Source of the DNA: Cytidiella melzeri
Taxonomy: Eukaryota; Basidiomycota; Agaricomycetes; Polyporales; Irpicaceae
Length of the DNA: 64,000 nucleotides
Assembly (NCBI GenBank): GCA_022592445.1
Contig: JABYQR010000188.1
Span: 24,335 to 88,334, forward strand
Reading direction: 5' to 3'
This document shows positions 21,512 to 33,677 of the stretch, one piece after another. The notes under the pieces were generated by a model that saw only the letters and a list, made by a program, of their open reading frames with translations, ran no database searches and was not told the DNA's origin. The stretch's first letter is position 1. Every line of letters starts with the position of its first letter. The position numbers and the translations under genes were made by a program.

Positions 21512-23833
21512 TTAGTTGCTGTCGTCCTCATCCACCCAATTGTCCAAGTCCTGCAGCGCGTTCTCCTTTGCAACGTCCGAAAGTCCCAGAGGCTTGTCTT
21601 GTTTGCGCTCGATGCCCCCGAGGCGGCTGAAAGGTATTGTGAGTTGTGAGACATGCATGTGTTGCAAACGACGATAAGCGGAACTCACAGGATTTTCTTG
21701 AACAGGCTATGGCGAATCTTTGTGGTGATGACGGGGCGTAGCTTGGCCCAGTCTCCGAGCTGGCCAAGGTGCTCTTTGACCACCTGACCGTAGGTGGTCT
21801 CACGGAACTCGGAGCCTTTTTGCTCCAGTCGCCCCGTTGCCCAGCGCATCAAACCAAAACGGACCTGTGTGTCTTATGTTATCAGCGACAACAGAAGGTT
21901 TGAATGATTCTTACATACCATGGCGAGCAACAGCGCGATTGTTGGAAGTGGGAGTGGATCAAATAACGCGCTGAATTCGGCGCCAGGAGATGTGTCTCCG
22001 CGAAAGACCAGTTCTTGCAATGCGTGTCGAATGATCGATACCTGTGCCAGCCCTCGAGGGGGATCGAGTGTGAATTCCTGAATGTGATGAGCTTATGTAC
22101 AAAACCTCGTAGCATTGAACGTACCTCGTAACAATACTGATTAGCGTCCTGAGCCTGTCCGATTGGCTGCAGTAGCCACGCCACCCGCTCTGCATTGGCT
22201 TTGGCGGTAGCGTCCTTTGATGTGTCAGTTTTGAGTCCGTATGTCTCCACTATCTTGCCGCAAATCTTGTCCCTGAGATGACCGCGAAAGCTTGAAGCAC
22301 GACCGATAATCTGTTGGGGATCAGCAAGAGCTAACGAGAACTCATGAATACATACCACCAAATAGATACCCCTGACTGCCTCGTCGTCAGGGGAACAGCT
22401 GCGCTCGACCTCTTCGCAGCTAATCTGGAACACACTTCTTGCCCAAGTGTGCTGCGTGTCGTGATCTGGAAATGCAGATTCAGTCAATACTTTCAGCTGG
22501 TAACATACGATAGCCCGCGATATGATTGTCGCGGTGATGCCGGTGTAATTGCTCTCTTTTGGTCTACCGTTGGTCGGCGCGGAGCCACCTTTGTACTCGA
22601 CAGAGCTGTAGGCTTGGGGCGCTACATCAGACGCAGTACGTGGCTGCTTACGCTGCCTTCCTGCGTGTTCGTTTGGAGAAGGCCTCACGTGGTGACGGCC
22701 ACTGGCACCTGTTGACACCGAAGGCTGCGCTTGTGGTCGTCTTCTCACCTCCTGGGCAGCAACAACCACAGCGCTGTCCACTCGATCCAAAGGTGACCCT
22801 GACCGGACTGAAGATGGAGCTCTTGAGGTAAGTGGAGATGATGCTGGTAAGGACACTTGACCGGAAGACTCGGAGTAGTGTGAGCGACGACGAGAGGGCA
22901 ACTGAGAATGGCCATGAGAACTTGAGCGCAGCGGCGAGCGACCACGCGAGCCTGAGTGCAGCAGCAAGTGACTGCGAGAGCGCGACAATGAGCGCTGACG
23001 AGAGGGTGGTGCACAAGAGCGCAACAGTGAGCGCTGACAAGAGGATGGTGCACGAGAGCGTGACAGTGAGCGGTGTCGAGAGGATGGTGCACAAGAGCGC
23101 GACTGTGAGCGCTGAAGAGAGGGTGGTGCATGACAGCGCGACTGTGAGCGCTGACGAGAGGGTGGTGGCGAGAGCGACTCTGAGCGATTGTGGAGAAACA
23201 AAGGTGGTGTTGGTTTGGGATTGTTGACACGATGTTTCAGCTGCTTGAGTGGTTGGACCACGCTAATAACGCCTTTCCACTGGAACTAGAGATCATGTAG
23301 TGAGTACTGTATCAACGGTGGTGGTGTCGCATCTGTACCTGGGACTCGTAGCCAATAATGTCGTTGTCTTCGTCTTCAGGTGGCCAGTCATCATCGCCAC
23401 TGCCACAATTGAGCCCGTTGCTGTTCTCGCCATCTTCGTCGTTGCCTGCAGCGTTATCTGGCTGCTTGGTTGTTGATGTCGCTGCTCGTTGTTGCTTTCC
23501 TGCAGGTGAATCAACGAGAGGTAAGGATATTGTAGGTAATTATGATGTTCTCACCTCGCGTTTGTGCTCGCTGCAATGTCTTGTTCTCATTCTCGAGCTT
23601 CTTGAGTCGCTTGAGGAGCTCGCTGTGGTCTGCAAGTGTTCATAGTCAGCGAAGAGTTGCCCGTAGTGAGTCAGAGGGTCACCTATGTCAGCCTGCTTCT
23701 TGGATTTCTTGCGCTCTCTTCGAGAAGCAGAGCGCACCGGATTTGCTGGCTGTGGTTGCTGGGGAGTTTGTCCTGTGCCGGAGTCTGAGTCTGAGCCTGC
23801 TTTTTGTGCAGCAGCTTTTCGCTTTGCGGGCAT
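21512..23833 (-). CDS. DUF6532-like protein with Arg/Ser repeats
   Basis: It starts with MPAKRKAAAQKAGSD at 23833. Exon 1 (to 23683) is basic; exon 2 from 23629 adds a coiled coil (ELLKRLKKLENENKTLQ), then an acidic segment (WPPEDEDNDIIGYES). A large exon encodes Arg/Ser-Pro repeats of 13 residues. The C-terminal part matches the pattern of the DUF6532 family of mushroom fungi: VLTESAFPDHDTQHTWARSV, SFRGHLRDKICGKIVETYG, DPLPLPTIALLLAM and MRWATGR, and a last exon ending ...DNWVDEDDSN at 21512. Several introns of ~45-60 bp separate the exons and the pieces join without a stop. Function unknown. It points away from the transposase and shares a ~160-bp start region with it, so it may be cargo of the element. 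Confidence 0.75.
22996..23185 (-). repeat. 39-bp tandem repeat coding for RS-like 13-mers
   Basis: Units of 39 bp starting GAGAGGRTGGTGCAC occur about 4.5 times. Because 39 is a multiple of 3 the frame is kept, and the protein gains copies of a 13-residue Ser/Arg/Pro/Ala unit (such as RSQSRSCAPSSRH). Confidence 0.85.
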
Positions 23834-23994
23834 TGCTAGGAGAAGGACGACACCAGGAAGAGCTTGACGTGGCAGTAGAGAGACACAGAGATGACGCGCA
23901 TGAAGCGAACACGTACCCGGTAAAAAAAGCTTGAATCCCCACGGATCACCCCAAACGACTGTACCGCCAGGTCACAACTCACTTTTTGGTCTTC

Positions 23995-26900
23995 ATGTCT
24001 TCGACCAGCTTCCACAGATGCTCTTATTGCGGGTGTACGAAACCTACCGTTCAAGGAATCCGAGCGCACATGAAGCTCAGTAGCTCATGCCGAGATGCGT
24101 GGGAAGCAAAGCTAAACAGAAAACAATCGCTGTCAGTCTCGACCAACAATGATGAGGACTCTTTGCAACGTACCAGCTGTCGTCGTGAAGACACTGCACC
24201 CCACTCACCCAATGACCCCGACAACTCTAATACAGCGACAGAGCAGGCTTTTGAACCCTGTGCAGAGCAGGACCAAGCCGAGGAGGTTGTGGAGGAGGTA
24301 TATGAGGCGGGGGGAATCCCAGTGAACCCGTTTATAGATGACCTTGACACGAGAAACGCAGGGGCAAAGCTGGGTCGAGGAGATAATCTATTCGCGAAGA
24401 TAAACAAAGAGCAAATGAGTGAGGGGTCAAATGAAAACACACCGTGGGCCCCGTTCATCAATGGGGAAGAATGGGGATTGGTGCAGTGGCTGATGAGTAG
24501 TGGGTTGAGTCAATCCGAGATTGACAAGTATCTGAAGCTCGACATGGTGAGTCCTGCGTAAGACTTTGCTACAAGATTATTGAAAGGGACGTACAGGCAC
24601 AAAATCGACCAGAGCTCTTGTTCAAAGATAAGCAAACGTTCCTGAACAAGATTGATAGCCTCCCTCGCGGTCCTGGATGGCAGTGCGAGATTTTTGAAGC
24701 AACAGGAGACGAATGTGATGAAGAAGGTAAGGAACATGTGGAAGTGTTTGAGCTATGGAAACGGGACCCCGTTGAGTGTATCCGCGAGCTCTTGTCCAAC
24801 CCGTCGTTTGCATGCCATATGAAATACGCACCTGAGCGCCGTTACGAGGACGAGTGGATGAAGAAGCCAATACTGAGTGAGATGTGGAGTGGGACGTGGT
24901 GGGAGAGCGTTCAGGTACGTCGCGGCACAAGTCCAGAATCAGAATACTCACGGTCATATAGAATCTGCTACCGCCAGGGGCAACAGTGGTCCCCGTGATC
25001 CTCGCATCTGATAAGACTCAATTATCAAACTTCAGCGGCGATAAATCCGCGTGGCCGGTGTACCTCACCATTGGGAATATTGAGAAGGCCGTTCGCCGAT
25101 CACCCTCGTATCATGCAACGGTCTTGCTAGGATATCTTCCGGTGTCGAAGATGGAATGTTTCTCGAAAAGCAAACGATTGTTAGCTACGTACCAACTTTT
25201 CCATGATTGCATGCGCTCCCTGTTAGCCCCGCTTATCAAGGCGGGGAAAGACGGTGTTGAGATGGTGTGCGCTGATGGCTTCCTTCGCAAAGTGTACCCG
25301 GTACTGGCGGCGTACATTGCGGACCATCCCGAGCAATGTCTTGTTGCTTGCTGCCAGCAAAACCATTGCCCTCGGTGCCTTGTGAAACCTGAAAGACGAG
25401 GTCAGCCAGTCGAATCACCACTACGGAATCCAGCAGAAACGGCTTCAATGATCCGCGAAACCCTCCGGTCTGGTGGACAAAAACCGCGGGGTTTTGAAGA
25501 AGCCGGCCTGCAGGCGATCGACCCATTCTGGAAAAATCTTCCGTATTGCAATATATTCGCCTGCATGACACCTGATCTCCTGCATCAGCTTCATAAAGGC
25601 ATGTTCAAGGATCATACCGTCAAGTGGGCGACAGCGTGTGTTGATGGGAAGGAAGACGAAGTGGACAGGCGATTCTGCACAATGCCAACCCATCCCGATC
25701 TCCGCCATTTCCATAAGGGCATCTCGTTGGTCTCGCAGTGGACGGGTAATGAATACAAGCATATGGAGAAGGTATTCCTCGGCGTAGTTGCGGGAAGTGC
25801 CGACACAGATGTGGTCAAGGCGGTGCGAGCCGTTTTGGACTTCATCAGTTATGCTCACTTCGAAACACATACCAACGATTTCCTCTCAGGTTTGAACGAC
25901 GCCTGGACACGCTTTCACTCATACAAGCAGGTCTTCGTGCGGCTAGGAGTACGAAAAGACTTCAACGGTATTCCAAAGCTCCATTCCATGACTCACTATC
26001 TTGAGTCCATCCGTCTTCTAGGGACCGCAGATGGATACAACTCCGAAGGGCCTGAACGGCTCCACATTGACTTTGCCAAAGTTGGTTATCGTGCAAGCAA
26101 TCGCAAGCAGTACATCCACCAGATGACTGTATGGCTCGATCGACAGGACGCTGTACGCCGGTTCGAAGCCTATCTCCGCTGGTTGAAACACGGCCGCGTT
26201 TCACAATTTCTTCGGACAGGAGAGGAGGAGGATGGGAATCATGATGAGGACGATGGTGAGAACATTCGCGCTGACCAGCCGGCGTTGGGAGCAGATGCCA
26301 GTGAAGGCATCTATACTATTGCGCGGAAGCCTACATTCCCCAACATAGTCAGGACGATAGTTGCCGAGTTCTGCGCACCGGATTTCGCTCAATGCCTGGA
26401 GGACTTTGTGACCAAGACACAGGGTGTTCCGAGTCATTCCTCGCAAGCACCAACAGTAAGTTCGGCTTCGTCGTTACACGCAGCAAAACACTCACACATC
26501 ACAGACAACCCCACAGTCTCTGTCTTTCCTTTGCTCCATCAACAGCTACACTACATTCGTGGTTTATAAACACTTCAAGAAGGCCTTGCCTCAAATGAGC
26601 CAAGTCTCGAAGAAACTCACCTCGGATTCAATACGCGCGTTTCCCGCTCGACTCGGAGCGACAGCAAGCACACTGCCTCGTCGTCTTTGTGCTCAGGCCG
26701 CACAATTCTCCACGGTGCTAGCCTTCAATGGCGCATATGGCGGTACCCGTCCTGATGATGGTACCAACACCGGTTTGTATAATCCTATCGATGGTGAGTG
26801 GCTTCAATGTGTTCATGAATGTCGGGAACTCTCTAACGTATAGCAGGTCTGACCGTCGCACAAGTCCGAGTCATTTTTTGCCTTCCGGAAACTGTCAGCT

Positions 26901-27226
26901 ATCTCAGCAAACATCCGCTTGCGTACGTCGAGTGGTTCACGCCGTTCCAACCGTACGGCGATATCACCGGCATGTTTTCTGTTGCACCATCACAAAGAAA
27001 TCGTCGTCGTCGCGTGTCGATCATCCCCATCACCGCTATCGTACGTTCTTGTCATCTTATACCTGTGTGGGGTCGTGCTGCCAACATTCACTGGACCTCG
27101 GAGAATGTACTGGAGCGGTGTACTCGTTTCTATGTCAATACTTACCTGCGACACACGGACTTTGTTTTATTTCGATTTCTTGTAGATAGATGGCGAAAAA
27201 CTTGCAACACTTCATCAATTCTCTAA
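23995..27226 (+). CDS. Plavaka transposase, apparently intact
   Basis: Five exons (23995-24546, 24597-24914, 24962-26455, 26505-26793, 26847-27226) join in phase to 1,010 residues with no stop. The N-terminus is a C2H2-type finger (FHRCSYCGCTKPTVQGIRAH...C). Conserved Plavaka segments follow: WSGTWWESVQ, LPPGATVVPVILASDKTQLS, SAWPVYLTIGNIEK, VCADGFLRKVYPVLAAYIAD, PRCLVKP, MTPDLLHQLHKGMFKDH, SEGPERLHIDFAK and a C-terminal LIPVWG...ENVLERCTRFYVN. Asp in ASDKT and CADG and Glu in SEGPE are candidates for the DDE triad. It would cut and move the surrounding element. The final residues after FVLFRFL could instead be removed by a last intron. Plavaka membership rests on recognised motifs, not on a search. 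Confidence 0.88.
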
Positions 27227-27281
27227 TAAATCATTCTTTGCATTTTCATGTTATTTACGCAACTATGGGGCCCTACAGGTA

Positions 27282-27341
27282 GCTACAGAGAACAATGCCA
27301 AGCTACGTAGAGCTACAGAGAACAATGCCAAGCTACGTAGA
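27282..27341 (+). repeat. 30-bp direct repeat near the right end of the transposon
   Basis: Two identical 30-bp units begin GCTACAGAGAACAATGCCAA (27282-27311 and 27312-27341), followed by a third partial GCTAC. Such subterminal repeats are often transposase-binding sites in CACTA-like elements (family knowledge; binding here is inference). Confidence 0.7.
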
Positions 27342-27373
27342 GCTACCGCGCCAGATCAATGTCAACTGGCGCT

Positions 27374-27420
27374 CCGTAGTACCGGACTTACTACGTGGTT
27401 ATTCCCTGTTTCCTGATGCG
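27374..27420 (-). repeat. right inverted repeat of the Plavaka-type element
   Basis: CCGTAGTACCGGACTT (27374-27389) and TCCTGATGCG (27411-27420) are the complements of the two blocks at 21175-21203; the bases between them have no counterpart on the left. Confidence 0.5.
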
Positions 27421-28289
27421 TAGTATCCAGATTTAATGCGTCTGGATTGGGCGGAGGGGGTGATGGCTCTTAGAAACCACCTAAATTGTGCCATGCAACG
27501 TAGCCGAAGTGCTAAAGTGCCGTCGGTTGCAAGAACCTGGGTATCATCGATGTAGACTGTTTCGAGAATGCAAGTAGAAGCCCTTATTGACACTGGCCCC
27601 ATGTGAGACGCTTGTCACAAATATGCGTGACAGCTCTGCGGCCCGGGAGATCCTGCAGCTTTGTGGCGTTCGGCGCCAGGCCAGTTGTGCGCGTCACCCC
27701 CATGAGTCATGCCCATAAAAGTGGACGAGACTTCTATCAAAACACATCGGCGGGTGAGCAGACTAAGTCATGAGTATGTGTGGTTTCAGAGGTACTGCAT
27801 GTACACGCGTACGATGCAAGGGTTCATCACCGTTCATATTCATGCATAGGAACATAGTCTTACGTGCTACGTAGAGAGGAAGAAAGAAGTATTGACACAC
27901 ACAGAAAGACAAAGAAAAGAAATAAAGACAAAGTCAAAAAAATGAAGAGACCGGAAGTACACACGAATCAACGAAACCACTACTTACACTGGCGCATTGC
28001 GAAGAATGCGCGAGGCCAATCGACTAACTGGCAGACAGGACCAAAATAAAGGAGGATGGGACGACCCGTGAAGAAGGTGCGATGGTAATACCAATGAAAT
28101 GGTTCAGTGCTTGATACTTGAGGCTTGCGTCGTTATATATGCTTAATGCTTAGCTGGCACGTTAGCAGGACCTGGCGTGGATCTGTTCTACAGCCTGCCA
28201 AGGCCCGGGGCGAGAGTCAGCGCACATTCCCCTTATACCATAGGTATGAATCGCTTACCTCAGCAAGAGCATAATTACATAAAGACAGT
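27421..28289. other. intergenic region
   Basis: About 870 bp with no gene seen. It holds an A-rich stretch (27870-27960) and the 3' flank of the Ser-rich gene. Confidence 0.5.
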
Positions 28290-31200
28290 CTACTTGTTTA
28301 CCTGCGCGAATATCTCTGTGATCGTCCTGCGACGCTCCTTGCGAGTTGAATTCAAGGTGAGTGATTGCGTGCTTGTTGTAGGCATGTTGGCTCGAGGAGC
28401 GTCAAGGGAGGCACGGCCTCTGGTCCCGTACGTCCTGGGCCTTTCAGTCTCAGAGCCAGACATAACATCCCTCGGGTTGATACCTCCCGACGTAGAGTCC
28501 GTTGAAGCGGTACGAGATAAGTATCCTTGACCAGTAACGTGCTGTTGCAGACCGTTCAGCGCAGAGATGGTCGAAGAGCGGGAAAACGTCACTCCATTCG
28601 TCCCGCCTGAGCTACGTGAGTTCGTTCTGCTCATCGACGGAGGCGATTCAGAAGTGGCAGAGTTGGACACGGTTGCAGTGGTGACAGCGGTTGTAGCGTT
28701 CGGAGGTTTGATCATAGAAGGCAAAGATGAGCCTTCTGCACGGATAGTCAGGTTGGAACTGGTGGACACCTTACGGCGACTGTTGGTCTCCGGAGAAACT
28801 GACTTTCTATTTTCCTTCCTTAACAAAGACTCTGACGGGAGCGTTGGGAGAGATGGAGCTACCGCCAATGGGGGAAGTGCTCGAGCCCGTCCACCAAGGG
28901 AAATGCCTAGTCTAGAGGCAGGGGTGGGTGATGGATCATGAGCGTGGATAGTCTCCTGCGAATCTAAACTTGACATCATAGCTGCGGTACGAGGACTGGT
29001 GTCAGAAACGACCCGCTTCTCTCGTGGAGTATATAAACGGCGAATCGACGCGTTCGGCGCCAAATTCGCAGTTAACCGCGAAGAGGGAGGTGTTTGCTCA
29101 GCGTGTCCACCGCCAGTACTCCTACTCTCGTTACTACCACTCGAGCCACGTGTCAGAGACTGCAGCGCAGAAGAAGGCCGAGTATTGGCAGTCTTACTCC
29201 GTGCAAGATTGGCCAACTTCTCCTTCAGAGCCGAACCAGGCTCGCGAGGGTCCCAACTTCGCCTCGTCTCTCCACTCTGTCTTCCATCGGAGCTCTTCTT
29301 ATCGCTCGAGGTCGATGTGTCTGGAGCAGCATACCGACGCGCAGCTTCCTCGTCCAAACTCATACTACGCAAATGCAGCGCTGCACCGGCGGTTGCGGGG
29401 GCAGAGGTACAATCTCTAAGGACCTTTCCGACGCCAAGCAAGAACTGTGTCGTCGAACGCACAATCTCGTCACTAAGCCGAAGTTTCTCGCGCTCGTCTG
29501 CGCCAATTTGCTGCCACACCTCAGTCAAGCTATCTCGAGTATTGCCAGCGTCTTCAATTTCCGCCTCGATTTGTGCTTCAAGCGCGGCGCCCGCAGAAGA
29601 CCGAATCAGGCTGTTCAGCCTGTCGAGTGCGTGCACAAACTGCTGAGAAGTCTGAAAGACGTCCGGGATCGTGGACGTGGACGTCAGGCCCATGGGAGGT
29701 AGCCTAGACAACTGAGACTCAAACATGCCGAGCGCCTCGAGCATAAGTCGGCGATGTTCAGCATGAGACTCACGGCCGCCCGGCGCTGTGGAGAGTCTGC
29801 CTGAACTAGGCGTCTGAAGGGGGCGTTCAGTGCGAGTGGAGCTAGCCAAATCATCCAGTGTGACGGCAGAAGAACTGGCTTCATGGTCGGATGTAGCCCG
29901 ATAAGCACGAGCTGCCGGCGGTGCAGTTCGAGGGGAACGGGTGTCGTGATGCAAAGCTGCCATAGAAGTCACCGGGCGAGCGCCAGGTGTGAGAAACGCG
30001 TACTGTCGTTCGTTGTATCTCTGCAGCGCGGTAGCGGGCGTGCGTGGATCAGAAGTACGCGGAAGTGTAGACGGTGGCCCACCATGATTGGAGGTTGAAG
30101 CGGAAGAGATAGGTGATTCCCACTCGTCGTCGCCATAAATCGTTGACCGAGCACCGGTAGAGCGAGTACGCCGAATTTGTGCGGAAGGTGCACTGACATC
30201 TGAATGACCATTCACAAACACGTCATTCCTTCCGCCGCCATCGCGCCTTTTGATACCTGCGGCTCGAAGACCTTCATCAACAATGCGCTTGCTGGGACTG
30301 ACATTGTTATCGATGCTTCCGTGCCTACCAAGCTGTCTTCGCCCACTGCCACCGGTATAGTTGGAGCTGCTGGTCTTTGATCGACTAGGAGTCGCAGGCT
30401 CGTCTTCTGCATCTCCATGCGACGCACTCAAATCCTCCGAAAGCCATCGAGTCTGGTGCTTCCTTGTAAGCTCACGCACGGTGGACGTTCGATTGCTCGA
30501 AGGCTCTCGTCGACGCGGGGAGCGCTGCTCATTGAAAACATTTCCTGGAGTATTCGATACGACAATGCGTGTGGATGGCGAAGGCGAACGTCTCAACCTT
30601 GCATGGGCGCGATCTCGGTGGGGCGTCGCTATTACATGCTGCAGAAAGCGTTATCAACCTCGAACCCGCATACAGGCGCTATTCTACGCACCTCAGTATT
30701 GTCAACTTCATCGCCATCACGAAAAGCCGACGGTAGCAGGTTCCTCGACGTCTTCCCTCGACCAGCACTCGCACCGATACTCTCGGCATGTCGGGAAGAC
30801 GCAACCGCCGCCAAAGCAGCTGCCATGATATCCTCTCCCTCCAGTTCTTCATATCTCTGCCGAATTTCCTCTCGCTCGACCTGCGTGACAGCATGCGAAG
30901 AGCGCTTACGAGGCGTCCTAGCTTGCGAGGGGCCGGGAGTCGGTGTAGGAGATACGTCTCGGTCCCGTTGCTGGCGAAAGTCCTGTTCAGGTGAAGTTGG
31001 TGCTGAGAATCGTCTGCTCTTGGTGAACTGGCGATCTGCTGTAGACGAAACTAACAAGAGAGGGTTTACTTCTGAGTATACGGATGTCGGCGTATTGGAC
31101 ATGCTGTCTGATGACGAATGTTGATGCTGAGCATACGAAACGCGCCTGCTCTCACGTTCGGTTTCAGAGCCAGAATAAGTCTGGTTGTTGCCGTGGTAAA

Positions 31201-32103
31201 GGTGACTTGGGGTGTACGATGCAGAAGGTGATTCTCGATACATGGAAGTAGAGGGACGGGAGGAGGAAGTTGAAGAACGGCTGTGTGGTGTGGGTGACGC
31301 GATGTCGGGAGAGGAGTGAAGAGATCGAGTACAGTTGGGTGGGACAGGCGAGCTGAGTCGCTGTATGGACGAAAGCTTGCTCAGGACCTATGAGTTTAAC
31401 GTGAGACCAAACATCGAAGGTCGTTGTTTGTTGATGCAAAGCGAAGCGCGTTCATCGAAATCCAGGATTAACCATAGAGACCGAGGGATTGTAAGTTAAG
31501 ATGTGAATAGAGATGGTCAGCAGAAGGCTAGCCAGAAACGACCACTTCGACTCTCACCATGCGGTTCCGCTCCGTCAGGCTCTTGACTCTCTGCAAGGCA
31601 GAACTGTGCGCATCTGCCAGTTGGGGTGCGGATGGTGTTTGGTATGACCGCCTTCGACTCAGATTGTCAAAGCGGGCCGTCGTATCTTCATCAAAATTGT
31701 TGTCATTCTCGTGTGGGGGGTCGTCTTCGTCGTCGGTCAAGTTTGAATGTGGAGTTTGTTCATTGTTCTTGAAGGTCTTGCTGCTGCGTGAGATATCGGT
31801 CCGCCCATCGTACATGTCTATGGATGAGGCAGAATATGAGTTGCGGTGTGTTGCTGTTGATGTCCGCTTGCGCAGACTCCCGGTGTGCGAGGTGCCAGTG
31901 TCGTCGCCGACGCTTCCTGTGGAGTTCGTCGCGGGCGGTGAAGGGAGCCCTGTTTCGGAGGTGTCTGGTGAACCTCCTGGGCTAGGTGGCTCGGGCAGAC
32001 GAGGCAAGTCGGGCGGTGTCGAGATGGAGGTCGAGGACCCGATGTAGATGGCGGATAAAGGACGTTGCTTGCTCTGAACAGCAAGGGGCGGACGAGTGGT
32101 CAT
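28290..32103 (-). CDS. large Ser-rich, mostly disordered protein
   Basis: Three exons (32103-31558, 31387-30692, 30638-28290) join in phase to 1,196 residues starting MTTRPPLAVQSKQRPLSA. Most of the protein is Ser, Thr, Pro and Arg-rich low complexity with many possible phosphorylation sites. Helical islands are visible: LQRVKSLTERN at the end of exon 1, VEREEIRQRYEELEGEDIMA in exon 2, and a long coiled-coil stretch in exon 3 (FVHALDRLNSLIRSSAGAAL through DEIVRSTTQFLLGVGKVL). The C-terminus ends ERRRTITEIFAQVNK. I do not recognise a named family; the build resembles cytoskeletal or spindle-pole scaffold proteins, but that is a guess. A possible donor (GTAAAC) three codons before the stop means the very end could differ. 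Confidence 0.75.
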
Positions 32104-33566
32104 CGGTGGTCGAAAATTCTACAGCAAGTCATCAAGGAGAGTGAACGTCTTGAGAGACAACGAAGGCGACCGCGCCGCCGTCAACGGCGAGGGCTGGAGA
32201 ACACGCAAAGTATTATGGAAAGGAGGAGGAGGTAGAAAGCAACGCAGGAACAACGCAGCTCCCATCTTCGACAACGCTGTCTGCGCGGATTGGCGCTCGT
32301 CTTTTCTTGTTTACTTTCATCTTCCAACTACCAAGGGCAGCTCAAACCTCTACAAAGCATCCATTGGCAGCACATATTGCCATCGGGAACATGAAGTATA
32401 TGCCGATTTCAGGCGGTTCGAGGTATTCCTTGACTGCTCACATCGACGGCCAAACCGAGCAGTGCGCATAATGCAAGGATAAGAGACAGGTCGCATACGT
32501 TCTTCAACAATGGTCAAAGGTGAGTGCATTGTCATTCAAGCAAGTCGCCTTCGCTTCTGTGCCAGTTAACGTTGATCCTCGTCCTCTGAGACCTGCAAAC
32601 TGCTACATGCGGCTTTCTCGCTTTCTGTGTGTTCGAGAATGCCAACAGCCACTCTCGTACTCCTTTGTGAGGCTGTCCACCCTTGGACGAGCTCAACCTT
32701 GCAACGGGAGTTCGGGTCCGCGCGTAGGACAGACGGCCGAGCCACGGGCTTTGCTCTCGTGGATCACGTCTTCCACGTGTGTCCTCAAGTTTGGATAGAC
32801 TACGGCAAGATGAATGTTATCGTCGAGTGGTTACTTTGTACGACGAAGGCCTCTGTGGGGACTCCTGCCAATGCGAGGCTAGTGCTGGAACTTGGGGTAG
32901 TATATGAAGCCTACATTTCTTTCCGTCGTTATCAGGCCTTGTCATTGGTACGTAGCAATATACCACATAGTTGTGTCTGTTGTGAAATACATTGACCGAT
33001 TACACGAGCAGTGTTCCTCTCTTGCTTACACTCACATGTACTGTAAGTCTGTTATGTCCTCCTGCGATGACTGATCGGAGCGGAGGGGACTGGCTTGCTC
33101 ACCGCGGGCCAACTCCCGCGTTGAGTGGCTCGGACGAACTTCGTCGATGTAATGTTGCAGTCTGGTTCGAGCTCGCTGCAAGGCTGGGCCAGACCGAGAA
33201 TACCCACTGCTTTGCAGCTGGTCTGGGCACGGCACGTCCAAGCGCCGAGCTGAACCACAGATTATCTGCGCCGTGCAATCGCATCTCGCCGCTCCTCTCG
33301 ACGTCCTCAACGCTGCAAAGCTCGGTGTCGAGCAACATGTGTGCGTAAAAGATATGTATAAGTAGCAAATGTCAACCGCCGTTTATACACGAGAACTATA
33401 TCTGCGTCAGCGATGATGATACCGGTCTCATACGACGAGCAGTGTCTGCCTGGACAAGCCGAATACAAATTCTTAAAACAGACACCAGACCTCTGCTCCA
33501 GACCACCACCACCTCTGCTCCAGTCCATCACCACCTCGCCAAGCTCTCTCCGTCCTCACCACCATC
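32104..33566. other. intergenic region between divergent genes
   Basis: About 1.5 kb. Short plus-strand frames exist (for example 32627-32995) but show no family pattern, and no start-to-stop chain could be built. Nothing else is seen. Confidence 0.4.
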
Positions 33567-33572
33567 TATAAA
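33567..33572 (+). promoter_or_regulatory. TATA box of pyruvate decarboxylase
   Basis: TATAAA lies 106 bp upstream of the ATG, in a C/T- and CCACCA-rich stretch as is common before strongly expressed fungal glycolytic genes. Inferred from sequence and position only. Confidence 0.5.
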
Positions 33573-33677
33573 TTCTCCAGCACCAAGACAAGCTCCCTCA
33601 CCACCATCCATCTTCATCCCTAGACACCTCATAGAACAACTAGACGGACATCAACTCCAACTCTACAGCAGACAATC

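Larger units (their letters stand above)
21175..27420. mobile_element. Plavaka-type (CACTA-like) DNA transposon
   Basis: The ~6.2-kb segment holds a Plavaka transposase (plus) and a divergent DUF6532-like gene (minus). Its borders are marked by imperfect inverted repeats: CGCATCAGG then AAGTCCGnnnCTACGG at 21175-21203, and the reverse complement at 27374-27420, where ~18 extra bases lie between the two blocks. Subterminal sequence on both sides is rich in GTAGC/GCTAC words (21195-21400 and 27282-27390). No target-site duplication could be fixed, so the exact ends are uncertain. Confidence 0.6.

Noticed and set aside
28999..29702. Plus-strand frames of about 200 codons
   Set aside because: Antisense shadows of the Ser-rich protein gene.
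32511..32995. Possible plus-strand gene starting MVK with an early donor
   Set aside because: The ATG and GTGAGT are suggestive, but no downstream exon shows a recognisable protein.
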